64,000 nt of DNA from Acetobacter oeni (GCF_011516825.1 NZ_WOTA01000003.1:1-64000), one strand, 5' to 3'; shown: positions 8,142-17,879, counted from the stretch's first letter. Numbers and translations are program-made. The notes: generated by a model from the sequence alone, not told the origin.

Positions 8142-8750
8142 TCAGCTAAATGATTCGTCTGGTTCACTGAACTGGTCTGCCGGATGGCGGACAGGGGTGG
8201 TCGGACGCGGGCGCGGCTCGGCCTGACGCCGGGTAAATTCTTCGGCAATGTCGGCCAGTTCGACGAACTGGTCGGCCTGACGTCGGAGATCGTCACCAAT
8301 AAGAGGCGGAGAGGAGCGCATCGAAGACACAACGGAGACGCGCACACCCAGCCGCTGGACGGACTCAACGACGCGCCGGAAATCGGAATCGCCTGTAAAC
8401 AGGATCGCATGATCAATACGAGGTGCTGCCTCCATCATATCCACAGCGATTTCGATATCCATGTTCCCTTTTACCCGCCGGCGACCGTTCTGATCGGTGT
8501 ATTCCCGCGCGGTCTTGGTAACGAGAAAATACCCGTTATAGGACAGCCAGTCTGTCAGTGGTTTGATCGGCGAATATTCTTCTGTGTCGAGAATGGCGGC
8601 ATAGTAATACGCACGGAGAAGATGAGACCGTTTTGCGAAAAAATCGAGCATTTTTCGATAGTCAACGTCAAAACTCAGGCCGCGGGACGCCGAATAAAGG
8701 CTGGAACCATCAATAAAAAGGCAGGTCCGCTCTGTGTTATGGATGATCAT
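8142..8750 (-). CDS. NYN domain protein (LabA/DUF88 family, PIN-like nuclease fold)
   Basis: 202 residues. Residues 10-165 form a NYN domain, a PIN-like fold found in predicted RNases. Conserved acidic positions are visible: Asp14 (LFIDGSSLY), Asp98 and Asp104 in KGNMDIEIAVDMME, and Asp121/Asp123 in FTGDSDF. The last 35 residues are Arg/Pro-rich and probably disordered. The protein is divergent from folK, with about 90 bases between their starts for both promoters. The RNA target is unknown; relatives are common single genes in Alphaproteobacteria. Confidence 0.85.
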   Translation of the reverse strand: MIIHNTERTCLFIDGSSLYSASRGLSFDVDYRKMLDFFAKRSHLLRAYYYAAILDTEEYSPIKPLTDWLSYNGYFLVTKTAREYTDQNGRRRVKGNMDIEIAVDMMEAAPRIDHAILFTGDSDFRRVVESVQRLGVRVSVVSSMRSSPPLIGDDLRRQADQFVELADIAEEFTRRQAEPRPRPTTPVRHPADQFSEPDESFS

Positions 8751-8838
8751 ATATGTACTTCTTCCTTGAATGTCGTGAGCTTATCTGCGGACGGGTTAAG
8801 TTTTGGTTATTGGGTGGTGGAAATTTTCCGGGGGAAGG

Positions 8839-9387
8839 ATGGACACCGTGAGGAATGACAGGGAAGGTGAGCGGGTGCCTGTTCTGATTGCTGTTGGTGC
8901 CAATCTCACCTGTGCTGATCCTGTGTCGGGAGAGGCCGTGCTTCCGGTTGCGACCTGCGAGGCAGCGGTTGCGGCCCTGCGCGCTCTGCCCGGTCTGATC
9001 GTGGAGGCGGTCTCTCCGTGGTATGAGAGTGAGGCGATTCCTCCCTCTGGTCAGCCTCCCTACATAAATGGGGTTGTGCTCGGCAAGAGCGAACTCGGGC
9101 CGGAGGCCCTGCTCGCGGCGCTGCATGAGATTGAAAACCGTTTCGGGCGGGTCCGCAGCGTGCGGAATGCCGCCCGGACTCTGGATCTTGATCTGATAGA
9201 TATGGACGGCCTCGTCCGGAGGGAAGGGGGGGTGTTGCTGCCGCATCCCAGAGCGCACGAGCGGGCATTTGTGCTGCTTCCGCTCCGTGATGTGAAAGCG
9301 GACTGGGTGCATCCGGTGTCGGGGCAATCGGTTGGAAGCCTTATCGCGGTCATGGAGCCCCAGTCGATCCGTCGATCTGAAGAATGA
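8839..9387 (+). CDS. folK: 2-amino-4-hydroxy-6-hydroxymethyldihydropteridine diphosphokinase
   Basis: HPPK transfers pyrophosphate from ATP to 6-hydroxymethyl-7,8-dihydropterin in folate synthesis. About 182 residues from ATG 8839, which sits just after GGGGGAAGG; an in-frame TTG at 8803 lacks such a site. The family pattern is clear: VLIAVGANL at the N-terminus, YESEAIPPSGQPPYINGVV, the LHEIENRFGRVR loop, RTLDLDLIDMDG with the metal-binding Asp pair, and PHPRAHERAFVLLPL. It precedes rpoZ and rel, a common alphaproteobacterial order. Confidence 0.93.
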   Translation: MDTVRNDREGERVPVLIAVGANLTCADPVSGEAVLPVATCEAAVAALRALPGLIVEAVSPWYESEAIPPSGQPPYINGVVLGKSELGPEALLAALHEIENRFGRVRSVRNAARTLDLDLIDMDGLVRREGGVLLPHPRAHERAFVLLPLRDVKADWVHPVSGQSVGSLIAVMEPQSIRRSEE

Positions 9388-9481
9388 GGGGGCTTGTTTT
9401 GGACTGATGAACTCACCCTTCCCCTGAGGTCGTCCTGATGCTAGAAGAACTTCTTTAACAAAATTTCCGGAGGCATGCCCT

Positions 9482-9865
9482 ATGGCGCGCGTCACAGTCG
9501 AAGATTGCGTCGACAAGGTATCCAACCGATTCGAACTGGTTCTGCTTGCAGCCCAACGGGCGCGGAATCTCTCGCGCGGCGAAGAGATGACGATTGATCG
9601 CGATAATGACAAGAACCCGGTTGTGGCGCTCCGCGAGATTGCTGACCAGACGGTTTCTCTCGATTCGCTGCGGAATGATCTGGTGCGTTCGCTTGCGCGC
9701 GCGCCCGAGCCCGAGCCCGCCGATGAAGAGGTTCTGGATCTGATTCCGACCGAGCAGAACATCTTTGGGCTGCAGGAGAGCTCGGCGGAGGAAGAAGTGA
9801 CGGATCTTTCTCCTGAAGAGATGAAGGCTGCATTTGAAGCCGAGATGAGCGGTCGTAAGCGCTGA
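9482..9865 (+). CDS. rpoZ: RNA polymerase omega subunit
   Basis: 127 residues. The N-terminus [20 protein letters not shown] and the following [13 protein letters not shown] are the omega signature; omega helps assemble RNA polymerase and forms part of the ppGpp binding site. The acidic tail (residues 78-127) is longer than in E. coli and typical of Alphaproteobacteria. An SD-like GGAGG stands just ahead of the ATG (9470-9474). The (p)ppGpp synthetase/hydrolase follows 126 bases downstream. Confidence 0.96.
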   Translation: MARVTVEDCVDKVSNRFELVLLAAQRARNLSRGEEMTIDRDNDKNPVVALREIADQTVSLDSLRNDLVRSLARAPEPEPADEEVLDLIPTEQNIFGLQESSAEEEVTDLSPEEMKAAFEAEMSGRKR

Positions 9866-9991
9866 TCGTCGGACTGATCTTCCTGGCTGAGGGCCGGAAG
9901 ATCGATTGTCGTTACTGCTGCCGGGAGCCCTGACAGAATCCGTGATCGCGTCTCTGACCGCCCCGTTGTTCCTGTCTCTCCTGATGTCGGA

Positions 9992-12277
9992 GTGGTCTTG
10001 AGCGCCGGGTCAGAGAACGCGGTTCCGGCGATGCGGGACGCGTTCGGGAATTTGTCCGCGCAGGCCGGTTCGGCTCTGGTCGTGTCTCCCGACAAGCTGA
10101 TCAGCCGTATTCTTCAGTATAACCCGGATGCTGATGTTGCGCTGATCCGGCGCGCCTTCGATGTTGCCCGCGAAGCGCATGAGGGACAGCTGCGGGATGC
10201 GGGTGATCCGTACATCACCCACCCGCTGGCCGTGGCGATGATTCTCGCGGGCTTTCATCTTGATGTTCCGTCAATCGCCACGGCGCTTCTTCACGATACA
10301 ATTGAAGACACCGGTGTCACGGCTGACACGCTGAGACAGGAATTCGGGCCGACGGTTGCGGAGCTGGTCGACGGCGTTACGAAGCTGACGCGGCTGGAGT
10401 TGCAGTCGGACCGGACGAAGCAGGCGGAAAATTTTCGTAAGCTGGTGCTGGCGATGTCACGCGATATTCGCGTGCTTATCGTGAAGCTGGCGGACCGGCT
10501 GCACAATATGCGAACGCTGCATTTCGTGCAGCGGGAGGACCGCAGGCGCCGGATCGCGCGTGAAACGATGGATATCTATGCGCCGCTGGCCGGTCGCATC
10601 GGTATGGATCGTGTCAAGACCGAGCTCCAGAATCTGGCGTTCGCTCAGCTTGAGCCGGAGGCGGATGCGACGATCCGTGCCCGTCTGAACTATCTGCGCG
10701 GGCAGGGGGCGGATGTCATCGATGAGGTGAAGGCCGAACTGCTGCGGCTGTGTCATGAAGCCGGAATCGACCACGCAGAGGTGTCCGGGCGCGAGAAGTC
10801 ACCTTATTCAATCTGGGAAAAGATGCAGCGCCGGAATGTGGCGTTTGAGCAACTCTCGGACATTATGGCGTTTCGCATTCTCGTCGATACACGGGAAGAG
10901 TGTTACGCGGCGCTGGGCACAATTCACGCGGCGTTTCCCATGATTGCCGGTCGCTTCAAGGACTATATCTCCACGCCGAAGGCCAACGGATACCAGAGCC
11001 TGCACACCGGGGTGACTCTGCGGCATCCGCGCAATCAGAAGATTGAAGTGCAGATCCGTACGGAGGACATGCACGATATCGCCGAGAACGGTGTGGCGGC
11101 GCACTGGGCCTATAAGCAGCTTCCGCAGGTGGGGACGGAGAGCGTGCCCCGGGCGATGAAGCGGCCGCGCTGGGTGCAGGATCTTCTGGAGATCCTGGAA
11201 GATTCCTCGGCGCCGGACGAGTTTCTCGAAAACACCAAGCTGGAGCTTTATCAGGATCAGGTGTTCTGCTTCACGCCGAAGGGACAGCTGATTCCGCTGC
11301 CCAGCGGGGCGACGCCGGTTGATTTTGCCTATGCGGTCCATAGTCAGGTCGGCGATGCCTGCGTAGGTGCCAAGGTGAACGGGCGTCTGGTTCCGCTGCG
11401 TTATGAGTTGCAGAACGGCGATCAGGTCGAGATCATGACCGCCCGGGGTGGCACGCCGTCTCCGTCCTGGGAGCGGTTTGTCGTCACCGGCAAGGCGCGC
11501 GCGCGGATCAGGCGTTACGTGGCGGCGCAGCAGCGGCAGGTTTCACTGGATTCCGGCAAGGTGGCTCTTGCCAAGGCCTTTCGTCAGGAAGGTGTGGACG
11601 GGTCGGAGAAGGTGCTTGACGGTCTTCTTAAGGATCTGAAGCAGGCTTCCGTGGAAGATCTGTATGTTGCGGTCGCGAGCGGGAATATTGGTCCGCGTGA
11701 CGTGGTGCATGCGGCTTATCCGGAACTGAGGCGAACACCGCGTGGTCCCCGGATGATTCCGGGTTTTGCGGCGCGTGCGCCGGTGCCGCGGCCAAAGACC
11801 GGCGGGGCGGCGGCCACACCGCTTGTCGGGCTGGGCGCGGGGATTGCCGTACATTTTGCGGGGTGCTGTCATCCGTTGCCGGGGGACCGGATTGTTGGGG
11901 TCGTCGCTAACGGGAAGGGCGTGACGGTCCATAAGGCTGACTGTCAGACACTGGAAGCGTTCGCGGCGACGCCTGAGCGGTTTCTCGATGTCGACTGGGA
12001 TTACAGCGTGATCGGAAAAGGCGGCCCGGCGGCGGAACCGTTTGTCGGTCGGGTGACAGTGATTGCGGCCAACGAGCCGACGACACTCGCGGCTGTGACG
12101 AACGCGGTGTCACGTCAGGATGGCGCGATCGTGAATTTGAAAATAGTCAATCGACAGCTTGATTTTATGGAGATTCTTGTCGATGTTGAGGTGAGGGATT
12201 TGCGGCATTTGTCCGGTGTGATCGGCGGATTGCGATCTGCGGATGGTATTTCACAGGTCGAGCGGTCGCGGTCATGA
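9992..12277 (+). CDS. relA: Bifunctional (p)ppGpp synthetase/hydrolase (RelA/SpoT family)
   Basis: 761 residues, full length for the Rsh family that makes and degrades the stringent-response alarmone. The hydrolase HD domain is intact (His77, and HDTIEDTG with His101-Asp102). The synthetase domain follows (about 240-400, including SPYSIWEKMQRRN and TPKANGYQSLHTG), then the TGS domain (from about 415, FTPKGQLIPLPSGATPVDFAYAVH), a zinc-finger-like segment with GCCHPLPGD, and a C-terminal ACT domain (from 685). The start is uncertain: GTG 9992, TTG 9998 or ATG 10031. With omega next door, both producer and RNAP-side receptor of ppGpp lie together. Confidence 0.95.
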   Translation: MVLSAGSENAVPAMRDAFGNLSAQAGSALVVSPDKLISRILQYNPDADVALIRRAFDVAREAHEGQLRDAGDPYITHPLAVAMILAGFHLDVPSIATALLHDTIEDTGVTADTLRQEFGPTVAELVDGVTKLTRLELQSDRTKQAENFRKLVLAMSRDIRVLIVKLADRLHNMRTLHFVQREDRRRRIARETMDIYAPLAGRIGMDRVKTELQNLAFAQLEPEADATIRARLNYLRGQGADVIDEVKAELLRLCHEAGIDHAEVSGREKSPYSIWEKMQRRNVAFEQLSDIMAFRILVDTREECYAALGTIHAAFPMIAGRFKDYISTPKANGYQSLHTGVTLRHPRNQKIEVQIRTEDMHDIAENGVAAHWAYKQLPQVGTESVPRAMKRPRWVQDLLEILEDSSAPDEFLENTKLELYQDQVFCFTPKGQLIPLPSGATPVDFAYAVHSQVGDACVGAKVNGRLVPLRYELQNGDQVEIMTARGGTPSPSWERFVVTGKARARIRRYVAAQQRQVSLDSGKVALAKAFRQEGVDGSEKVLDGLLKDLKQASVEDLYVAVASGNIGPRDVVHAAYPELRRTPRGPRMIPGFAARAPVPRPKTGGAAATPLVGLGAGIAVHFAGCCHPLPGDRIVGVVANGKGVTVHKADCQTLEAFAATPERFLDVDWDYSVIGKGGPAAEPFVGRVTVIAANEPTTLAAVTNAVSRQDGAIVNLKIVNRQLDFMEILVDVEVRDLRHLSGVIGGLRSADGISQVERSRS

Positions 12278-12329
12278 TGTGTCGATTTTTTCGGCGGACC
12301 GGGGATGTCCGCTGTCGGGGATATTGCTC

Positions 12330-12734
12330 ATGATCGTGGGGGTTGGCATGGATCTCACGGACATGCGGCGGATTGAGCGGGCGATTGAACGCTTCGGTGA
12401 GCGGTTTTTGCACCGTGTGTTTACGGATACCGAGCGGGCACGGGCGGAGAGGCGTAGCGGAGAGGCGCGGATCGGGACTTATGCCAAGCGCTGGGCTGCG
12501 AAAGAAGCCTGTGCGAAGGCGCTCGGGACGGGGTTCGCCACCGGAGTTTATCACAGCACGATCGGGGTAGATAATCTGCGTTCCGGACAGCCGACACTGA
12601 CGTTGACGGGAGGGGCGGCCACCCGGCTGGCTGTTATGACGCCTGCGAACATGGTCGTGCGGATACATCTGACGATGACGGATGATGTGCCGTATGCGCT
12701 GGCTCAGGTGATGATCGAGGCGCTGCTTGTCTGA
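12330..12734 (+). CDS. acpS: Holo-[acyl-carrier-protein] synthase
   Basis: 134 residues from ATG 12330. AcpS moves phosphopantetheine from CoA to the acyl carrier protein serine. The N-terminus MIVGVGMDLTDMRRIE carries the metal ligand Asp8, and AKRWAAKEACAKALGTGF carries Glu59 and the active-site lysines. An in-frame longer version back to 12243 would overlap the rel stop and lacks the family N-terminus. In many Alphaproteobacteria pdxJ lies between rel and acpS; here only 52 bases separate them. Confidence 0.94.
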   Translation: MIVGVGMDLTDMRRIERAIERFGERFLHRVFTDTERARAERRSGEARIGTYAKRWAAKEACAKALGTGFATGVYHSTIGVDNLRSGQPTLTLTGGAATRLAVMTPANMVVRIHLTMTDDVPYALAQVMIEALLV

Positions 12735-13009
12735 CGTGTTGCGGGGTCGGTCCGGGGTGCCGGCAACAGGTGTTGTGTCGCCATGAGGCTGTTTCCCGTC
12801 TGAATTCCGGATGTGACGACAGAGAAGATCCGGGAGTTCTTTCCTGTCCGGAGAGAGGCGGTTGCGGCTGATGCTCCTGACCTCCTGGCTTGACAGGGGG
12901 GGGAGGGGTCGGCTTGATCCGGCGGCGTTCCGGGCTGGTCGGGGCGGGAGTGTGCCGGCGGTGGAGCGGAATGTTTCCATGACCCCTCTGTCGCAACAGA
13001 AGTGAAGAG

Positions 13010-13825
13010 ATGGTCGGAATGGGGCAGGCGGACGATATGGCGTCGACATCGCAGGGCGGGAAGCCGTCGGGCACAGAGAGTATCATTGAGACGATCCGGT
13101 CTCTGGTCATTGTGGTGCTGATTGTTGTCGGTGTGCGTACGTTTCTCTGGGAACCGTTCAATATCCCGTCCGGGTCAATGATTCCGACGCTTCAGGTTGG
13201 TGATTATCTGTGGGTTTCAAAATACAGTTATGGTTATTCGCGGTATTCATTCCCGTTTTCGCTGAATCTTTTTGAAGGTCGCGTTCCTGACCGTGTGCCG
13301 CATCGGGGGGACGTGGCCGTCTTCCGGTTCACCAAAGACACATCGATTGATTACGTAAAGCGGATTATAGGTCTGCCGGGCGATCATGTGCAGGTAAGGG
13401 CCGGGCAGCTCTATCTGAATGGAAAGGCTGTTCCGTGTGCGCCGCGAGGTGAGTATGCGGCGGTGGATGAGCACCGGACCCGGATGGATGGCGCGCTGTG
13501 CCATGAGACCCTGCCGGGCAGTGCCGGTGCGGCGCCGGTTGAGCATGATGTTCTGCGGCTCACGGATGACGGCATGCAGAACGACACGCCGGATTATGTG
13601 GTCCCGCCTGGATATTTCTTTGCCATGGGCGATAACCGCGACGACAGCGCGGACAGTCGTTTCATGGGGGATGGCAGGGAGGATCTGGGATTTGTGCCGA
13701 TGGAGAATCTCGTCGGGCATGTCGGGATGGTGTTTTTTTCCGTAGATTCGGCTTATCCGGTCTGGCAGTTCTGGGAATGGCCGATGGAAATCCGGTGGGC
13801 GCGGCTTTTTACGATGATTCACTGA
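13010..13825 (+). CDS. lepB: Signal peptidase I
   Basis: 271 residues. LepB cleaves signal peptides from Sec and Tat substrates at the outer face of the inner membrane. One transmembrane helix (31-48, SLVIVVLIVVGVRTFLW) is followed by the catalytic Ser56 in IPSGSMIPTL, Lys117 in DYVKRIIGLPGD, and the conserved box MGDNRDDSADSR near residue 207. The gene follows acpS after 275 bases in which I see no gene, and precedes rnc, the usual acpS-lepB-rnc-era order. Confidence 0.95.
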   Translation: MVGMGQADDMASTSQGGKPSGTESIIETIRSLVIVVLIVVGVRTFLWEPFNIPSGSMIPTLQVGDYLWVSKYSYGYSRYSFPFSLNLFEGRVPDRVPHRGDVAVFRFTKDTSIDYVKRIIGLPGDHVQVRAGQLYLNGKAVPCAPRGEYAAVDEHRTRMDGALCHETLPGSAGAAPVEHDVLRLTDDGMQNDTPDYVVPPGYFFAMGDNRDDSADSRFMGDGREDLGFVPMENLVGHVGMVFFSVDSAYPVWQFWEWPMEIRWARLFTMIH

Positions 13826-13912
13826 CGAGGAGTGTGCCTGAGGCGGACAATGTCCGCGGCAGGTGAGCCCGTAATGCGTATGTCATGCGGCATGAGGGGT
13901 AAAAGGGGGAGC

Positions 13913-14653
13913 GTGGTGGACGAGAAGGTGCTGGACCGGCTGCAGGAGCAGATAGGCTATCGCTTTGCGAATGCCGCGCTGCTCCGGAAGGCTCTGACCC
14001 ACCGTTCCGCGGCCCATCAGCGCTCGGTCGGACGAAGCGGGCGCCGTGTGGTCAGGGGGGCGGGCTCGAACGAGCGGCTCGAGTTCATTGGCGACAGGGT
14101 TCTTGGTCTGCTGATGGCGGAATGGCTGCTGGAGCGTTATCCGGGCGAGCAGGAAGGGGCGCTGGGTTCCCGGCATGCGCATCTTGTCTCGCGCACGGCG
14201 CTGGCGGAGGTGGCGCATGCGCTGGATTTGCCGGAGGCGCTGGATGTCGCGCTTCATGAGGAGCGTATCGGCATTCGCGAGACGGCGAATGTTCTGGCAG
14301 ACGCTCTGGAGGCGATTCTTGGAGCGCTCTATCTGGATGGGGGTCTTGATCCGGCGCGGGGGCTGGTGCGTCGATACTGGTCCGGCGCGATTGCAGCTCA
14401 GGCGCAACCGCCAAAAGACCCTAAGACGGCCTTGCAGGAATGGGCGCTGGCGCGGGGGCTTCCGCTGCCGGTTTATGAGATTGTGAGTGCCGACGGTCCG
14501 TCTCACGCGCCGCATTTTGTTATTGCCGTGCATGTGGCAGGTGCGTGTGGTGAGGGTGAAGCGGGGAATAAGCGGGCGGCGGAAAGTGCGGCTGCGGCCA
14601 GTCTGCTGACGCAGTTTGGTACGGCGTCGGGACCGGGAACAGGAATGAAATGA
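13913..14653 (+). CDS. rnc: Ribonuclease III
   Basis: RNase III cleaves double-stranded RNA in rRNA and mRNA maturation. The frame is open from 13832, but the likely start is GTG 13913 (or 13916) directly after AAAAGGGGGA, giving about 246 residues beginning VVDEKVLDRLQEQIGY. The catalytic signature SNERLEFIGDRVLG and the second acidic helix ETANVLADALEAILGALYLDGG are intact. A double-stranded-RNA-binding domain follows (DPKTALQEWALARG to NKRAAESAAAASLL). The stop overlaps the era start by four bases (ATGA), indicating translational coupling. Confidence 0.94.
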   Translation: MVDEKVLDRLQEQIGYRFANAALLRKALTHRSAAHQRSVGRSGRRVVRGAGSNERLEFIGDRVLGLLMAEWLLERYPGEQEGALGSRHAHLVSRTALAEVAHALDLPEALDVALHEERIGIRETANVLADALEAILGALYLDGGLDPARGLVRRYWSGAIAAQAQPPKDPKTALQEWALARGLPLPVYEIVSADGPSHAPHFVIAVHVAGACGEGEAGNKRAAESAAAASLLTQFGTASGPGTGMK

Positions 14654-15552
14654 CTCAGCAGGAAACACGGTGCGGCTTTGCGGCGCTGGTCGGGGCGCCG
14701 AACGCGGGAAAATCAACGCTGCTGAATCGCATGGCAGGGGCAAAGCTGTCGATTGTCAGTCCGAAAGCGCAGACGACGCGGTTTCGGGTGCTCGGTATTC
14801 TGATGCGCGGGCAGACGCAGATTCTTCTGGTGGACACGCCGGGTATTTTTCAGCCACGCCGGAAGCTCGACCGGGCGATGGTGGCTGCGGCCTGGGCCGG
14901 ATCGGATGATGCGGATGTGACGCTTCTGCTCATCGACGCGAAGGCGGGTCTTAATGATGCGACGCGCGTCGTCATTGAGCGGCTTGCGACCGCTAAACGG
15001 CGTATCTGGCTGGTTCTGAACAAGACCGATCTCGTCCCGGCTCAGGCGCTTCTTCCTCTGACCGCTGAAATTTCCGAGCTGATTGATGTCGAGCATGTGT
15101 TCATGATCAGCGCGCGGTCGGGCAGTGGTGTGGATGATCTGCTTGACCGGCTGGCGGAGAGTCTGCCTCCGGGACCGTATCTTTATCCTGAGGATGATCT
15201 GACGGATCTGCCGGATCGTCTGCTTGCGGCGGAACTGGTTCGTGAGCAGATTTTTCTGCAGACCCACGAAGAAGTGCCTTATGCGGCCACGGTGGAAACG
15301 GAAAGTTTCGTCGAGCGCCCGGATGGGTCCGTGCGGATCGATGTAACGGTTTATGTTGGCCGGGCGAGTCATAAGGCGATTCTGATCGGGGAACGGGGGC
15401 AACGCATTCGGGAAATCGGACAGCGGGCGAGGTTGCAGCTTTCCGGTCTTCTGGAGCGGCCGTGTCACCTGTTTCTGAACGTCAAGGAACGGTCGGGCTG
15501 GGATGAGGAGCGCGCCCGGCTGCGAGCGATCGGACTGGATGATAATGTCTGA
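14650..15552 (+). CDS. era: GTPase Era
   Basis: 300 residues. Era binds 16S rRNA and acts in 30S subunit maturation. The P-loop GAPNAGKS lies at residues 15-22, followed by QTTRFRVLG (switch I), DTPGIF (G3), NKTD (G4) and SARSG (G5). The C-terminal KH domain contains the family signature KAILIGERGQRIREIGQRAR near residue 240. It overlaps rnc by four bases and is probably the last gene of the acpS-lepB-rnc-era unit. Confidence 0.96.
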   Translation: MTQQETRCGFAALVGAPNAGKSTLLNRMAGAKLSIVSPKAQTTRFRVLGILMRGQTQILLVDTPGIFQPRRKLDRAMVAAAWAGSDDADVTLLLIDAKAGLNDATRVVIERLATAKRRIWLVLNKTDLVPAQALLPLTAEISELIDVEHVFMISARSGSGVDDLLDRLAESLPPGPYLYPEDDLTDLPDRLLAAELVREQIFLQTHEEVPYAATVETESFVERPDGSVRIDVTVYVGRASHKAILIGERGQRIREIGQRARLQLSGLLERPCHLFLNVKERSGWDEERARLRAIGLDDNV

Positions 15553-15720
15553 TATTGTTCAGTTCGTTATGGTGTCGGGTTAAGCAGGGGTGAAAAGCCT
15601 GGGTCGCAGCCTTGTGGCACGGGTCAGTCAACGATATGACGGGGACCGGACCCCGCGCGCCGGATCCGGTCGGATTTTGTGTCGCGGGTATGTTCCGTTC
15701 GTCCGCGCATTTGAGGTCCA

Positions 15721-16458
15721 ATGAATACCACCAACGACAGTTATGTCGCTCCGCGTCGCGCGCTTCTCAAGGTTTCGGGGGAAGCGCTGATGGGTCCCGG
15801 TCAGTTCGGCGTTGACGCTCAGACCGTTGACCGGATCGCTTCCGATATTGCAACGGTTTCACGCAGTGGCGTCGAGGTCTGCCTCGTGGTAGGCGGCGGC
15901 AACATCTTTCGCGGGCTGACTGCGGCTGCGCGCGGCATGGACCGGGCGCAGGGTGATTACGCCGGCATGCTGGCTACGGTGATCAATGCACTCATGGTGC
16001 AGAACGCTCTGGAGCGGGAAGGTGTTCCCACACGGGTGATGTCGGCGATCCACATGTCTTCCATTGCCGAGCCCTATATTCGCCGCCGGGCCGTAAGGCA
16101 TATGGAAAAAGGCCGTGTGGTGATTTTCGCCGCCGGCACGGGTAATCCGTTCTTTACGACAGACACGGCGGCGGCCCTGCGTGCAGCAGAGATGGACTGT
16201 GATCTTCTGCTGAAGGGAACGCAGGTTGATGGCGTGTACACTGCCGATCCCCGCAAAGATAAAACGGCGACACGATATGATTCGCTGACCTATCTTGAAG
16301 TCTTGTCCCGTGATCTGAATGTCATGGATGCAGCGGCAATCAGCCTCGCGCGTGAAAACCGGCTACCGATCGTGGTGTTCAATATCCACGAGGACGGTGC
16401 TTTCGAACGTGTGATCCGTGGTGAAGGCAATTTCACCCGAATTGAAGAAGCCGGTTGA
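15721..16458 (+). CDS. pyrH: UMP kinase
   Basis: 245 residues of the hexameric bacterial UMP kinase, which phosphorylates UMP to UDP. Visible blocks are [12 protein letters not shown] (phosphate-binding Lys), [46 protein letters not shown] and the C-terminal [15 protein letters not shown]. In many proteobacteria rpsB and tsf lie directly upstream; here era does, after 168 non-coding bases that should hold a promoter. frr follows. Confidence 0.96.
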   Translation: MNTTNDSYVAPRRALLKVSGEALMGPGQFGVDAQTVDRIASDIATVSRSGVEVCLVVGGGNIFRGLTAAARGMDRAQGDYAGMLATVINALMVQNALEREGVPTRVMSAIHMSSIAEPYIRRRAVRHMEKGRVVIFAAGTGNPFFTTDTAAALRAAEMDCDLLLKGTQVDGVYTADPRKDKTATRYDSLTYLEVLSRDLNVMDAAAISLARENRLPIVVFNIHEDGAFERVIRGEGNFTRIEEAG

Positions 16459-16542
16459 TACAGCGCATGGACGCGGGCTGACGGATTTTGTTTTTCCGGG
16501 GGTGGCGGACCGTCCCCGGTCTTGTTTTGTAGGAGAGCCACC

Positions 16543-17106
16543 GTGGCTGAACTGAGCACGCTTACAGAAGATCTGACTCGTCGCATGGACGGAGCGCTGG
16601 AGAGTCTGCGCCGCGATCTGGCCGGGCTTCGGTCCGGCCGTGCAAACGCGGCGCTTCTGGAGCCGGTTCGCGTTGAAGCGTATGGCGGTGAAGTGCCGCT
16701 CAGTCAGGTGGCGACGATCGCGGCCCCGGAGGCGAGGATGCTGACTGTGCAGGTATGGGACCGTTCGCTGGCCGGGCTTGTTGAAAAGGCAATCCGTGAT
16801 TCCGGTCTGGGGCTGAACCCGGCGGGTGAGGGGCAGACGATTCGCGTGCCGATTCCTCAGCTGACGGAAGAGCGTCGTAATGAGCTTGCCAAAGCTGCGG
16901 GCCGGTATGCCGAGGGTGCCAAAATAGCCGTTCGCGGGGTGCGTCGTGACGGTATGGATCAGACGAAGGCGCTCGAGAAAAAAACGGAAATCGGACAGGA
17001 CGAGGTTAAGTCCTGGTCCGACACGATTCAGAAACTGACAGATCAGTACGTAAAAAAAGTCGAAGAGATTCTCGCCGACAAGGAACGCGAAATTAAGCAG
17101 GTCTGA
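16543..17106 (+). CDS. frr: Ribosome recycling factor
   Basis: 187 residues from GTG 16543, chosen because AGGAGAG sits ten bases upstream; the frame stays open to 16522. RRF works with EF-G to split post-termination ribosomes. It has the family body: a long three-helix bundle starting RRMDGALESLRRDLAGLRSGRANAAL-like, then the beta domain VEAYGGEVPLSQVATIA, and the C-terminal helix EVKSWSDTIQKLTDQYVKKVEEILADKE. It is part of the pyrH-frr-uppS-cdsA run. Confidence 0.95.
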   Translation: MAELSTLTEDLTRRMDGALESLRRDLAGLRSGRANAALLEPVRVEAYGGEVPLSQVATIAAPEARMLTVQVWDRSLAGLVEKAIRDSGLGLNPAGEGQTIRVPIPQLTEERRNELAKAAGRYAEGAKIAVRGVRRDGMDQTKALEKKTEIGQDEVKSWSDTIQKLTDQYVKKVEEILADKEREIKQV

Positions 17107-17114
17107 GACGAATC

Positions 17115-17879
17115 ATGCCACCTCTCGCGGGAGTTGCGCAGACAGGCGCTCTCCCTGCCGGACCCTCTCTGACCGGGCCGGTTCCCAAGCATGTCGCGAT
17201 TATCATGGATGGAAACGGCCGATGGGCGGCTTCGCGCGGGTTGCCGCGTGCTGCCGGTCATAAGGCCGGTGCTGAGGCGGTCACGCGCTGTCTGAGGGCC
17301 GCGCGGGCGAACGGGGTGGATTATCTCACGCTGTATGCGTTCTCTTCTGAAAACTGGCGTCGTGAGCCGAGTGAGGTGGCGGATCTCACGGGGTTACTCA
17401 GGTTTTATCTGCGGCATAAAGTCGCGGAACTGCATCGTGAAAAGGTGAAGATACGTTTTGTCGGGGAAGTCGGGCGATTTGGCCAGGATCTCTGTGCGGA
17501 GATGGCGCGCGCCGAGGCGCTGACGGAGGGAAATTCCGGACTGACTTTGTTGCTGGCGCTGTCCTATGGCGGTCGGAGCGACATCGTTCATGCCGCGCGG
17601 GCGCTCGCGCAGGCCGTGCAGTGCGGAGATCTGGCTCCCGATGCAATTACCGAGGACATGCTGGCCCGTTACCTGCTGACGGCGGGCGTTCCGGACCCGG
17701 ATGTGATTGTCCGGACGAGTGGTGAGCATCGCCTGTCCAATTTCCTGCTCTGGCAGAGTGCTTATGCTGAGCTCGTATTTCTTGAGACGCTGTGGCCGGA
17801 CTTCGATGAAGACTGTTTTACGCGGGTTCTTAATATTTATGGTCGTCGGGAGCGTCGTTTTGGTGCCCGTCCGGCGTGA
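17115..17879 (+). CDS. uppS: Undecaprenyl diphosphate synthase (cis-prenyltransferase)
   Basis: 254 residues. UppS condenses eight isopentenyl diphosphates with farnesyl diphosphate to make the lipid carrier precursor for peptidoglycan and surface polysaccharides. The signature IIMDGNGRWAASRGLP includes the catalytic Asp32; LTLYAFSSENWRREPSEV and PDVIVRTSGEHRLSNFLLWQSAYAEL-type blocks follow, with Glu in the last one. Its product feeds the polyprenyl-phosphate sugar transferase encoded at 52284. The stop overlaps the GTG start of cdsA by four bases. Confidence 0.95.
   Translation: MPPLAGVAQTGALPAGPSLTGPVPKHVAIIMDGNGRWAASRGLPRAAGHKAGAEAVTRCLRAARANGVDYLTLYAFSSENWRREPSEVADLTGLLRFYLRHKVAELHREKVKIRFVGEVGRFGQDLCAEMARAEALTEGNSGLTLLLALSYGGRSDIVHAARALAQAVQCGDLAPDAITEDMLARYLLTAGVPDPDVIVRTSGEHRLSNFLLWQSAYAELVFLETLWPDFDEDCFTRVLNIYGRRERRFGARPA

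Noticed and set aside
8737..10095. 452-codon - strand frame opposite folK and rpoZ
   Set aside because: It runs antisense to folK, rpoZ and the rel start, which all have clear families, and has no recognisable domain.
15553..15720. Search for a small gene or RNA between era and pyrH
   Set aside because: Only 168 bases with no start-stop frame resembling a protein and no convincing hairpin; likely the pyrH promoter.
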